Part shown: positions 11,936 to 20,489 of the stretch, in pieces
Layout: every line of letters begins with the position of its first letter
Numbering within the stretch: position 1 is the first letter of the stretch
Assembly: GCF_902499075.1 (NCBI RefSeq)
Contig: NZ_CABVPP010000019.1
Coordinates: forward strand, 1 to 64,000
Direction: 5' to 3'
Source: Burkholderia pseudomultivorans
GTDB lineage: Bacteria; Pseudomonadota; Gammaproteobacteria; Burkholderiales; Burkholderiaceae
DNA length: 64,000 bases
Program-made: the position numbers and the translations under genes
The notes under the pieces: model-generated
Database searches by the model: none
What the model was told of the DNA's origin: nothing
What the model saw: the letters and a program-made list of their open reading frames with translations, nothing else

Positions 11936-13828
11936 ATGCAGCGCTCGATCGCCACCGTGTCCCTGTCCGGCACGCTCGCCGAGAAACTCGCCGCCATCCA
12001 GGCCGCGGGCTTCGACGGCGTCGAAATCTTCGAGAACGACCTCGTCTACTTCGACGGATCGCCCGCCGACGTCCGGCGCATGGCCGCCGATCTCGGCCTC
12101 GACATCGTGCTGTTCCAGCCGTTTCGCGACTTCGAGGGCGTGAGCGCCGCGCAGCTGGCGCGCAACCTCGACCGCGTGCGCCGCAAGTTCGACGTGATGC
12201 ACGCGCTCGGCACCGACCGCATCCTGGTCTGCAGCAACGTGTCGCCCGACACGATCGCGGACGACTCCCTGCTGGTCGACCAGCTCGGCGCGCTCGCCGA
12301 GGCGGCCCGCCAGGCCGGTGTCGTCGTCGCATACGAAGCGCTCGCGTGGGGCCGCGTCGTGAACCGGTACGGTCATGCGTGGCGACTCGTCGACGCGGTG
12401 AACAGCCCGCACCTCGGCCTCGCGCTCGACAGCTTCCACACGCTGTCGCTCGACGATTCGCCGGACGCGATCGCCGACATCTCCGGCGACCGGATCGCGT
12501 TCGTGCAGATCGCCGACGCGCCGAAGCTCGCGATGGACGTGCTCGAATGGAGCCGCCATTACCGCTCGTTCCCCGGCCAGGGCGACTTCGACCTCGCGCG
12601 CTTCACCGCGCGCGTGATCGAGTCCGGCTATACGGGGCCGCTGTCGCTGGAAATCTTCAACGACGGTTTCCGCGCGGCGCCGACCGCGATCACGGCCGCC
12701 GACGGCCACCGCTCGCTGCTGTACCTGGAAGAACTGACGCGCGCGCGGCTGGCCCGGGACGGCCGCGCGCCGGCCGCCGGCCAGCCGCTGTTCGCGCCGC
12801 CGGCGCCGCCCGCGCACGTCGGCTTCCAGTTCATCGAATTCGCGGTCGACGCGCAGGCGGCGGCCACCGTCGGCGAATGGCTGGGCAAGATGCGCTTCCG
12901 GCTCGCCGGCCGCCATCGGTCGAAGGACGTCACGCTGTTCCAGCACGGCGCCGCGTCGATCGTGCTGAACGCGGAGCGCGACTCGTTCGCCGATGCGTTC
13001 TTCCAGCAGCACGGGCTGTCGCTGTGCGCGTCGGCGTTCCGCGTCGACGACGCGAAAGTCGCGTTCGAACGCGCGGCCGGCTTCGGCTATGCGCCGTTCT
13101 CGGGCCGCGTCGGGCCGAACGAGCGCGTGCTGCCGAGCGTGCAGGCACCGGACGGCAGCCTCGAATATTTCGTCGACGAGGCGCCGAACGCGCCAACGCT
13201 GTACGAATCGGATTTCGTGCTGACCGATATCGACGGTCCGGGCGAAGTCGGTCCGCTGACCGGTATCGACCACGTCTGCCTCGCGCTGCCGGCCGACGCG
13301 CTCGATACGTGGATCCTGTTCTTCAAGACGGCATTCGGCTTCGAGGCCGAGCGCAGCTGGCTGGTGCCCGATCCGTACGGGCTGATGCGCAGCCGCGCGG
13401 TGCGCAGCGCGGACGGCTCGGTGCGAATCGCGCTGAATGCGTCGGTCGACCGGCACACGGCCGTCGCCGAATCGCTCGACCGCTACCACGGCACCGGGCT
13501 GAACCATGTCGCGTTCCGCACCGACGACATCGTGAAGACGGTCGCCGCGTTCGCGGCCGACGGCGTGCCGTTCCTGCGCATCCCGGCCAATTACTACGAC
13601 GACCTCGCCGCGCGCTATGCGCTGCCGGATGACCTGATCGACACGCTGAGCGCCCACCACCTGCTGTACGACCGCGACGAGCGCGGCGGCGAATTCCTGC
13701 ACGCGTATACGGAACTGGTCGACAACCGCTTTTCGCTCGAAATCGTCGAGCGGCGCGGCGGCTATGACGGGTATGGCGCCGTGAACGCCGCCGTGCGGCT
13801 CGCGGCGCAGGCGCAGCGCAGGAAATAG
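11936..13828 (+). CDS. quiC: 3-dehydroshikimate dehydratase, two-domain type
   Basis: A 630-residue fusion. Residues 1 to about 280 form a TIM-barrel isomerase-like domain (GFDGVEIFEND, ALDSFHTLS, SLEIFNDGFR) with the metal-binding Glu/Asp/His expected of the dehydratase. The rest is a pair of VOC modules like 4-hydroxyphenylpyruvate dioxygenase (GIDHVCLALP, LNHVAFRTDDI, ELVDNRFSLEIVER). It converts dehydroshikimate to protocatechuate, the exit of this pathway into the beta-ketoadipate route. The start at 11936 has AGGA upstream. Length agrees with the QuiC1 class. Confidence 0.92.
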   Translation: MQRSIATVSLSGTLAEKLAAIQAAGFDGVEIFENDLVYFDGSPADVRRMAADLGLDIVLFQPFRDFEGVSAAQLARNLDRVRRKFDVMHALGTDRILVCSNVSPDTIADDSLLVDQLGALAEAARQAGVVVAYEALAWGRVVNRYGHAWRLVDAVNSPHLGLALDSFHTLSLDDSPDAIADISGDRIAFVQIADAPKLAMDVLEWSRHYRSFPGQGDFDLARFTARVIESGYTGPLSLEIFNDGFRAAPTAITAADGHRSLLYLEELTRARLARDGRAPAAGQPLFAPPAPPAHVGFQFIEFAVDAQAAATVGEWLGKMRFRLAGRHRSKDVTLFQHGAASIVLNAERDSFADAFFQQHGLSLCASAFRVDDAKVAFERAAGFGYAPFSGRVGPNERVLPSVQAPDGSLEYFVDEAPNAPTLYESDFVLTDIDGPGEVGPLTGIDHVCLALPADALDTWILFFKTAFGFEAERSWLVPDPYGLMRSRAVRSADGSVRIALNASVDRHTAVAESLDRYHGTGLNHVAFRTDDIVKTVAAFAADGVPFLRIPANYYDDLAARYALPDDLIDTLSAHHLLYDRDERGGEFLHAYTELVDNRFSLEIVERRGGYDGYGAVNAAVRLAAQAQRRK

Positions 13829-14183
13829 GGGAAGCAGCGGGCTCGCCGAGACGGGGCCGGATCGTATCGGCCGTCGCGACGGCACGTTGCGGCCGGTGTT
13901 TCAGACAGACGCTCCGGCCCGCCTTCGGCTCCCCGTCCCAGACCGCTGCCTGGTCGTCGACTCGATGCACCATCACGGTGAATCGCGCCGTCGCGCCCCG
14001 GCTGGCGCGGCCGGCCGCAACAGGCGCCGCGCAGCCTTCCGTACGACGTTACATGCGGTAACTCGCCGAGCGCCGCAGCACCCCGGCACGCCCGGCACGC
14101 CCGGCGATTTTAAGAATCGCTTAAGTCTTCGTCGGCACCATCCGTCTCCAAACCCGAAGAATCTCTCGAAACGGAGGATAGCG
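13829..14183. other. Gene-free stretch with small repeats
   Basis: There is no supported gene. A nine-base unit CCGGCACGC is repeated in tandem at about 14083-14105, and a perfect inverted repeat GCGATT-N5-AATCGC lies at 14104-14120, about 65 bases before the next gene, where it could be an operator. Confidence 0.4.
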
Positions 14184-14447
14184 ATGAGCGCCGTAGAAGC
14201 ACCCGCGGGCCGCCCGGCCGCACCCCCAGTGAAGAAGACGATGCTGCGCCGCCTGCTCAGTCATCACGAAATCGCGACACTGCTCGTCCTGCTGCACGCG
14301 CCGATCGGCGCGAACGCCAAACCCGAGCTGCCGGCGCTGCAGGAAGCCGGTCTCGTCGAAATGGTCAAGCTCGACGCCGATACCGCACCGAGCTTCCGCC
14401 TGACCGAAAACGGCACGGCCGTCCTGAAGGGGCTCGGCTACCGCTGA
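14184..14447 (+). CDS. Small winged-helix-like protein of unknown function
   Basis: An 87-residue protein after a strong ACGGAGGA site. The pattern LQEAGLVEM...PSFRLTENGTAVLKGLG resembles the recognition helix and wing of a winged-helix domain, and a Lys/Arg-rich helix precedes it (KKTMLRRLLSHHE). There is no signal peptide or membrane segment. I do not recognise a named family; a DNA-binding role is only suggested by shape. Confidence 0.7.
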   Translation: MSAVEAPAGRPAAPPVKKTMLRRLLSHHEIATLLVLLHAPIGANAKPELPALQEAGLVEMVKLDADTAPSFRLTENGTAVLKGLGYR

Positions 14448-14517
14448 GCAGCCGCTTTCCCCCGAGCATTTCCGCACTTCCCCGCTTGCGCCGCGTCGGC
14501 TTCGCCGGCGCGGCACC

Positions 14518-15312
14518 CTACCCCGCCCGCTCCTGCAGCATCATCCGGTATTCCGTCGGCGTGACGCCGACCGTCGCCTTGAACTGGCGCGTAAACGCAC
14601 TGTGATCCGTGTAGCCGCATAGCGCCGCGACGTCGGTCACCTTGTCGTGCGTGACGAGCAGCGCGGTCGCCGCGTCGAGCCGCGTCTTCAGCAGCACCTG
14701 CCGCGGCGTCAGGTGAAACACCTTGTGGAAATAGCGCTCGAGCTGCGCGACCGACATCCCGGCCATCTGCGCGAGCTGCTTCAGGTTCAGCGGCTGCACG
14801 TAGTGATCCTGGATGTGCTGGACCACGTCCGCGAGCCGGCTGTATGCCGGATGCGACCCTTCGTGCGCCCGCAGGTCGCGCGAAATGCCCGCGAGCCCGA
14901 CCACCTTGCCGGCCGCGTCGCGCAACGGCTCCTTGCAGGTCAGGCACCAGCCCGGCAGCCGCCCCGGGTACAGGTGCAGTTCGAGCTGGTCGGTCAGTTG
15001 CTGGCCGGCGTTGATCGTCGCCATGTCCTGCTCGAAATAGCTGCGGCCGAAGCGGCGCGGAAACACTTCGTCGGTCGTCTTGCCGAGCAGCTCGCGCTTG
15101 TCCTTGTAGCCGCAGCGCATCGCGAGCGTGCGATTGACGAGCGCATAGCGGCCGTCGGCGTCCTTCACGAAGAACGCGACGTCGGGCAGCGCGTCGAATA
15201 CCGGCTCGAGCAGGCGGAAGTGCGCGAGCATCGCATCGAGGTCGGCGTTGCCGGACGGGTGGCGCAGCGTGTCGGACAGGCTCATGGAAGGTGCGGCAAG
15301 CATGGTCGTCAT
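14518..15312 (-). CDS. AraC-family regulator with N-terminal PAS domain
   Basis: A 264-residue protein. Residues about 30-150 are a PAS fold (LPDVAFFVKDADGRYALVNRT ending GKVVGLAGISRDL). Residues about 165-260 are an AraC DNA-binding pair of helix-turn-helices (LAQMAGMSVAQLERYFHKVF and VAALCGYTDHSAFTRQFKA). The PAS signal is unknown. It is divergent from the solitary binding protein gene at 15802 and may control it. Starts at 15303 or 15285 are also possible because the Shine-Dalgarno is weak. Confidence 0.88.
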   Translation of the reverse strand: MTTMLAAPSMSLSDTLRHPSGNADLDAMLAHFRLLEPVFDALPDVAFFVKDADGRYALVNRTLAMRCGYKDKRELLGKTTDEVFPRRFGRSYFEQDMATINAGQQLTDQLELHLYPGRLPGWCLTCKEPLRDAAGKVVGLAGISRDLRAHEGSHPAYSRLADVVQHIQDHYVQPLNLKQLAQMAGMSVAQLERYFHKVFHLTPRQVLLKTRLDAATALLVTHDKVTDVAALCGYTDHSAFTRQFKATVGVTPTEYRMMLQERAG

Positions 15313-15801
15313 CCCGGCATCCGCGAAGCGAGTGGCTGATGGCGTCGATTATAGGAGCGTCGCGCCACCGCGCCGGCCGCGCACGCGCGCCGTGCCGTCG
15401 CGAATCCCGAAATCGCCATCGTAGAAACAGCACCGCATCGCGTCTTGGCCCGACTGCGCATTCGCGATGACGATTTCAGCATATATCAGGGTTATCGACG
15501 ATATGCCGATATCGTCGCCGCGCGCGCATCGAACGCGCAAGACGCGCGCATTTTCGCTACCTAGACTTCGCTCCACGGTCACGAGACGACATCCGGCCGC
15601 CGCCGCAGCCATCGCATCCGGCATTCCGCGGCGACCGCCGCGCAAGCCGATTCCGGCACAACCGGATGATGTGTGCAAGCTGCGGCGCGGGGCCTGCATA
15701 AGCGGCTTGCCCGCCGGCTCGCCGCACGACACGTCTCGCCCCGCTTACCGCCGCCGGCCGCCTGCCGGCGAGCCCAACCACGCCATCAAGGGGAAGTGAA
15801 A
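15313..15801. other. Long divergent leader between PAS-AraC regulator and binding protein
   Basis: This 489-base stretch has no supported gene. It holds the perfect 9-4-9 palindrome at 15496-15517 and AT-rich steps around 15470-15490, as expected of control DNA. Confidence 0.4.
15496..15517. promoter_or_regulatory. Perfect palindrome, candidate operator
   Basis: CGACGATAT (15496-15504) and ATATCGTCG (15509-15517) are exact inverted repeats around GCCG. It sits in the divergent gap about 285 bases before the binding protein gene, too AT-rich at the centre for a terminator. Confidence 0.5.
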
Positions 15802-16938
15802 GTGAAGCTGAAGGTATCGCACGTCGCGCTGGCCGCTGCCTGCGCATTCGCGGGCGCGCACGCCATCGCCGCCGACGTCGTCAAGATCGGTTTCGCCGCG
15901 CCGCTCACGGGCCCGCAGTCGAACTACGGCACGGACATGCAGAAAGGCGTGCAGCTCGCGATCGCCGATTTCAACGCGACCGGGCCGACGATCGGCGGCA
16001 AGCCCGTCACGTTCCAGCTCGACTCGCAGGACGACCAGGCCGATCCGCGCACCGGCACGACCGTCGCGCAGCGGCTGATCGACGACAACGTGCGCGGCAT
16101 CATCGGCCACTTCAACTCCGGCACCAGCATTCCGGCATCCGACCTCTACGATCGCGCGGGCCTGCCGCAGGTGTCGATGGCGACGTCGCCGCAATACACG
16201 GCGCGCGGCTACAAGACGACCTACCGGCTGCTGACGAGCGACGCGCAGGCGGGCCGCATCGTCGGCACGTACGCGGTGAAGAACCTGCACTTCAAGCGCA
16301 TCGCGATCATCGACGACCGCACCGCCTACGGCCAGGGCATCGCCGACGAATTCGCGAAGGCCGTGCAGGCCGCGGGCGGCACGATCGTCAAGCGCGACTT
16401 CACGAACGACAAGGCGCTCGACTTCTCCGCGATCCTGACCAACCTGAAGGGCATCAACCCCGATGCGATCTTCTACGGCGGCGGCGATGCGCAATCGTCG
16501 CCGATGATCCGCAAGATGCGCCAGCTCGGGATGAAATCCGCGTTCGTGACGGGCGAGATGTCGCGCTCGCCGACCTTCCTGAAGGTCGGCGGCGCAGCGG
16601 CCGAAGGCGCGATCGTCTACATGGGCGGGCTGCCGAAGGAAAAGATGCCCGGTTTCGCGGGCTACGCGGCGCGCTACAAGGCGCGTTTCAACGAAGACGT
16701 GATCACCTACTCGCCGTATGCATACGACGGCACGATCGCGCTGCTCACTGCGATGAAGAACGCGAATTCGACCGATCCGAAGGTGTACACGCCGTATCTC
16801 GGCAAGGTGTCGATCAAGGGCGTGTCGGCGCCCAGCATCGCGTACGACGCGAAGGGCGACCTGAAGGACGCGCCCGTGACGATCTACCGCGTCGAGCACG
16901 GCGCGTTCAAGCCGGTCGACACGATCGCCGGCAACTGA
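15802..16938 (+). CDS. Periplasmic branched-chain amino acid-type binding protein
   Basis: A 378-residue protein with a signal peptide of about 24 residues (VALAAACAFAGAHAIAA) and a Leu/Ile/Val-type binding fold (VVKIGFAAPLTGPQSNYGTDMQKG, then GIIGHFNSGTSIPAS). GTG at 15802 is preferred because AAGGGGAA lies eight bases upstream; an in-frame GTG at 15796 is too close. No permease or ATPase genes adjoin, so it must share a transporter encoded elsewhere. Confidence 0.9.
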   Translation: MKLKVSHVALAAACAFAGAHAIAADVVKIGFAAPLTGPQSNYGTDMQKGVQLAIADFNATGPTIGGKPVTFQLDSQDDQADPRTGTTVAQRLIDDNVRGIIGHFNSGTSIPASDLYDRAGLPQVSMATSPQYTARGYKTTYRLLTSDAQAGRIVGTYAVKNLHFKRIAIIDDRTAYGQGIADEFAKAVQAAGGTIVKRDFTNDKALDFSAILTNLKGINPDAIFYGGGDAQSSPMIRKMRQLGMKSAFVTGEMSRSPTFLKVGGAAAEGAIVYMGGLPKEKMPGFAGYAARYKARFNEDVITYSPYAYDGTIALLTAMKNANSTDPKVYTPYLGKVSIKGVSAPSIAYDAKGDLKDAPVTIYRVEHGAFKPVDTIAGN

Positions 16939-16946
16939 GCGCCGGC

Positions 16947-16976
16947 GGCGCGCGCACGGTACGCCCGGCGCGCGCC
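16947..16976 (+). terminator. Possible terminator hairpin without U-tract
   Basis: GGCGCGCGC (16947-16955) pairs with GCGCGCGCC (16968-16976) just after the binding protein stop. There is no T run, so termination is uncertain. The rest of the gap to 17245 shows nothing else. Confidence 0.4.
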
Positions 16977-17245
16977 TCTCCATGTGCCGCTTCCCGCCGA
17001 AGTCGAAGCCGCCCTCGACCGGCGCCGTCCGCGCGCATTTCGCGCTCCTGTAGAATCCTCCCACCCGCTTTGACGCTTCGTCCCCGCCGCGCCCCATCCC
17101 GGTGCGGCGGCGCGTGTGTCGCGCGTCCATCCGACGCGCGACGCGCCTCCCGACGACGCAGGTTGCGCCCTCGCCAGTCCATGCCGATAGCGGGCCCTGG
17201 AGACGCAGCACCGACAACAACATTCGAAAACCGATCGTCCTGACC

Positions 17246-18553
17246 ATGCAAGCTTCCGAATTGAGCGGCGTGCCTCGCGCCGCCGAACGCGCACTCACGC
17301 GCAGCGACTACAAGACCCTCGGCCTCGCCGCACTCGGCGGCGCGCTCGAGTTCTACGACTTCATCATCTTCGTGTTTTTCGCGCCCGCGATCGGGCAGCT
17401 GTTCTTCCCGCACGACATTCCCGACTGGCTGCGCCAGCTGCAGACGTTCGGCATCTTCGCAGCCGGCTATCTCGCGCGTCCGCTCGGCGGCGTGATCATG
17501 GCGCACTTCGGCGACCTCGTCGGCCGCAAGCGGATGTTCACGCTGAGCGTGCTGATGATGTCTGTGCCGACGCTGCTGATGGGCCTGCTGCCCACCTACG
17601 ACACGATCGGCATCCTCGCGCCGGTGTTGCTGCTGCTGTTCCGCATCCTGCAGGGCGCGGCCGTCGGCGGCGAAGTGCCGGGCGCATGGGTGTTCGTGTC
17701 CGAACACGTGCCGTCGCGGCACATCGGCTATGCGTGCGGCACGCTGACCTCGGGCCTGACGGCCGGCATCCTGCTCGGCTCGCTCGTCGCCGCCGGCATC
17801 AACAGCCGCTACACGACCGCCGAAGTCGCCGCGTTCGCGTGGCGCATCCCGTTCCTGCTCGGCGGCGTGTTCGGGCTGTTCTCGGTGTACCTGCGCCGCT
17901 GGCTGCACGAGACGCCGGTGTTCGCCGAGATGAAGGCGAAGAAGGCGCTTGCCGCGGAGATTCCGCTGAAGGCCGTGCTGCGCGACCACGGCCGCGCGGT
18001 GATCGTGTCGATGCTGCTCACGTGGATGCTGTCGGCCGCGATCGTCGTCGTGATCCTGATGACGCCCGCGCTGCTGCAGAAGCAGTTTCACCTGACGCCC
18101 GCGACGACGCTGTTCGCGAACAGCATCGCGACGCTGTGCCTGACGGCCGGCTGCATCTGCGCGGGTTCGCTCGCAGGCTGGATCGGCGCGAAGCGCGTAC
18201 TCGGCATCGGCGGCCTCGTGCTGGCCGCGTGCTACTACCTGCTGTTCGTGCAGGTCGCGGCCGACGCGTCGACGCTGCCGGTCTACTACGGGATCGCGGG
18301 CTTCATGGTCGGCACGATCGGCGCGGTGCCGTTCGTGATGGTCAAGAGCTTCCCGGCCGTCGTCCGCTTCTCGGGCATCTCGTTCTCGTACAACGTCGCC
18401 TATGCGATCTTCGGCGGCCTCACGCCGGTGATCGTGTCGCTGATGATGAAGTCGAATCCGCTCGCGCCGGTCGTATATGTCGCGGCGATCTGCGTGCTCG
18501 GCGCGATTGCCGCGCAGTTCGCGAAGGATGCGAAGGCGGATGCGCCGCACTGA
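17246..18553 (+). CDS. MFS metabolite:proton symporter
   Basis: A 435-residue transporter of the metabolite:H+ symporter group (ProP/ShiA/KgtP-like). It has the first-helix motif GGALEFYDFIIFVFF, the loop GDLVGRKRMFTLSVLMMSVPT and about 12 membrane spans. No ribosome binding site is evident before the ATG at 17246, which is chosen by similarity of the N-terminus. Substrate cannot be read from context; an organic acid or betaine is typical. Confidence 0.85.
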   Translation: MQASELSGVPRAAERALTRSDYKTLGLAALGGALEFYDFIIFVFFAPAIGQLFFPHDIPDWLRQLQTFGIFAAGYLARPLGGVIMAHFGDLVGRKRMFTLSVLMMSVPTLLMGLLPTYDTIGILAPVLLLLFRILQGAAVGGEVPGAWVFVSEHVPSRHIGYACGTLTSGLTAGILLGSLVAAGINSRYTTAEVAAFAWRIPFLLGGVFGLFSVYLRRWLHETPVFAEMKAKKALAAEIPLKAVLRDHGRAVIVSMLLTWMLSAAIVVVILMTPALLQKQFHLTPATTLFANSIATLCLTAGCICAGSLAGWIGAKRVLGIGGLVLAACYYLLFVQVAADASTLPVYYGIAGFMVGTIGAVPFVMVKSFPAVVRFSGISFSYNVAYAIFGGLTPVIVSLMMKSNPLAPVVYVAAICVLGAIAAQFAKDAKADAPH

Positions 18554-18581
18554 GCGGCAGCACGCCGGCCGTCCATGAACG

Positions 18582-18618
18582 AAGGGCCGAATCCCGCGGC
18601 GTGCGGGATTCGGCCCTT
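18582..18618. terminator. Bidirectional-looking hairpin between convergent genes
   Basis: A perfect 16-base stem (18582-18597 and 18603-18618) closes the loop GGCGT. The stem begins AAGGGCC and ends GGCCCTT, followed by CTGCTCT on the plus strand. It separates the MFS gene from the doxX-like gene. Confidence 0.75.
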
Positions 18619-18661
18619 CTGCTCTATTCGGTGTGCCGAATCGGCGAGCGGCGTCGCGCGC

Positions 18662-19099
18662 TCAGCGCAGGCTGCCGTACGACGAGCTCGGCCGGCGCAG
18701 CGCATCGATGCTCGCGCCGCCCGCGCCCGTGACGAACAACAGCAGGAAGCCGCCGGCGATCGCGATGTTCTTCCAGAAGTGGATCACCATGTCGTGCTGG
18801 ACCGCGGCGTCCGTCGCGTCCCAGAAATTGTGCCCGACCATCGCGGTCGCGACCGTGTAGAGCGCCATCAGCAGCGCGAGCGGCTTCACCTTGTAGCCGA
18901 CGATCAGCAGCAGGCCGCCGAGCGCCTCGATCGCGACGACGACCGGCGCGATGTACTGCGCAAACGGCACGTTCAGGCCGCGCAGATAGCCGACGAAATC
19001 GCCATAGCCGAGCAGCTTCATCACGCCGCCCCACAAAAACAACGCCGCCAGCGCCAGGCGTGCGAAAAAAATGACGCCGGAATCGACGGAACGCGTCAT
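18662..19099 (-). CDS. DoxX family membrane protein
   Basis: A 145-residue protein with four membrane spans (FFARLALAALFLWGGVMKL; APVVVAIEALGGLLLIVGY; ALLMALYTVATAMVGHNFW; NIAIAGGFLLLFVTGAGG), typical of DoxX. The family has been linked to thiosulfate:quinone reduction and redox stress, but this member's role is unknown. A monocistronic unit with GAGAGAGG before the ATG. Confidence 0.85.
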   Translation of the reverse strand: MTRSVDSGVIFFARLALAALFLWGGVMKLLGYGDFVGYLRGLNVPFAQYIAPVVVAIEALGGLLLIVGYKVKPLALLMALYTVATAMVGHNFWDATDAAVQHDMVIHFWKNIAIAGGFLLLFVTGAGGASIDALRRPSSSYGSLR

Positions 19100-19277
19100 G
19101 CCTCTCTCCTCGTAGGTCGTTCATCCGGCCGTCCGGGTGCGCCGGGACGGCCCCGGGGGCCTGCGGGCCCCGGCAAATGGGCCAGAATAGAGGCTCTTTC
19201 CGCCGCGTCCAAGCAAAAGGTTGTAGCAAATCTTTACACGATAGCGGCCGCGCGAACGACGCTGGCCGCCTGCGCGT

Positions 19278-19733
19278 TTAGTTCGCGTCGCTCAACAACA
19301 CGCCTTTTTTGAAGATGAAACAGCCGTAGCCGCGCAGTTCTCCGGTGACGATCACCGCATACGCCTGCTGCGCGCGCTCGTAGAATGCGAAGCGGTCGAT
19401 GCCCGCGAGCGGCACCGCACGCCCTTCCGCGCGGTCGATCTCGGCCTGCACTTCGCGCTGCACGGGCGGCACCGCCGCCGGATCGCCGACGACTTCCATC
19501 CGCCATGCGGGCGTATCGACGAAGGTGTCGAGCGGCAGCACCGACAGCACTGCGCGCGCGACACGCGCCGAATCGGCACCGTCGATCCGCAGCGCGCGGC
19601 CGACCGCCGTATGCTGCGCGACGGATTCGGCGGGGAAGTTCGCGTCGCAGATCGCCACTTCGTCTCCGTGGCCCATCGCGCGCAGCGCGTGGAGGATGTC
19701 GGCGTGCAGCAGCGGATCGAGATGCTTCAGCAT
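19278..19733 (-). CDS. fucU: RbsD/FucU-family sugar mutarotase
   Basis: A 151-residue protein beginning MLKHLDPLLHADILHALRAMGHGDEVAICDANFPAES, the characteristic RbsD/FucU N-terminus with the active-site His and Asp. It ends with the GELRGYGCFIFKKGVL segment of FucU. Such enzymes interconvert sugar anomers (fucose, ribose). No sugar operon surrounds it, so the sugar is unknown. Confidence 0.85.
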   Translation of the reverse strand: MLKHLDPLLHADILHALRAMGHGDEVAICDANFPAESVAQHTAVGRALRIDGADSARVARAVLSVLPLDTFVDTPAWRMEVVGDPAAVPPVQREVQAEIDRAEGRAVPLAGIDRFAFYERAQQAYAVIVTGELRGYGCFIFKKGVLLSDAN

Positions 19734-19809
19734 GGGAGTCAGCCTCCGGAATCGGGAACGAATCGCGTAACGTTACCCGATCCCGGTCGCCGCGCCTACT
19801 TCGTGCGCG

Positions 19810-20193
19810 TCACGCCGCCGCGGCCGGCATTTCGTCGATGAAGCCGGTCACCGACTTCAGGCGGCCCGCCGCGTCGACGGTGCCGAAGTCCGAGCCTTTC
19901 ACGATCGCGGCGCCGTCCGGCGACACCAGCGCCCACGAAAAACGCAAGTGCTGGCCGAATGCGTCGACGTCGGTCGTGCGGCGAAAGCGATACGCGGGAA
20001 AACGCGCCTGCACGGCCGCGATCATCGTGTCGATGCCCGCGTGGCCGTCGCCGGTCATCAGCGGATCGCGATATGTGGCGTCGCTCGCGTAGGTCGCATC
20101 GATCAGCGCGCGCCGCCGCGCGACGTCGGGTTCGTTCCACGCGTCGAAGTAGCGGTCGATCAGGTCGATGTGGGTGGACTGGACGGTGTTCAT
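19810..20193 (-). CDS. NTF2-like (SnoaL-type) protein
   Basis: A 127-residue single-domain protein with the cone-shaped NTF2 pattern (HIDLIDRYFDAWNEPDVARRRALID at the start, strand-rich C-terminal half). AGGAG lies upstream of the ATG at 20193. The fold hosts small-molecule enzymes and ligand binders; function is unknown. Confidence 0.8.
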   Translation of the reverse strand: MNTVQSTHIDLIDRYFDAWNEPDVARRRALIDATYASDATYRDPLMTGDGHAGIDTMIAAVQARFPAYRFRRTTDVDAFGQHLRFSWALVSPDGAAIVKGSDFGTVDAAGRLKSVTGFIDEMPAAAA

Positions 20194-20420
20194 GCGAGGC
20201 TCCTGTGACTGGATGACGGGACGACATTGCCGCGAACGTTGCGGATCGCGTAACGTCATCGTCGCCGGCCTTGCGTCGGCGGTCGATTACGTCGCAGGTA
20301 AGCAATGTGCGGCAATGGGTGCGTCGTCACGCGCGGTCGACGGTCGTGATGTCGCGCGTCAAGGCCGGGCTGTCGCTGCCGCTGGAATCCGGCTGACCGG
20401 CGCGCCGCCCGACACAGGCG

Positions 20421-20446
20421 AAACGGGCGCCCGCAGGCGCCCGTTT
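20421..20446 (-). terminator. Terminator after garD
   Basis: AAACGGGCGC (20421-20430) pairs with GCGCCCGTTT (20437-20446) around CCGCAG. It lies just past the garD stop at 20490. The T run is short, so efficiency is uncertain. Nothing else is seen in 20194-20420. Confidence 0.65.
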
Positions 20447-20489
20447 GCTCGCTCGTTGCGCCGGAACCGAACCGGCGACGCCGCGCGCG

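Noticed and set aside
13829-14183. The tandem CCGGCACGC units as a functional iteron array
   Set aside because: Only about two and a half units occur in very GC-rich DNA, and no replication gene is near.
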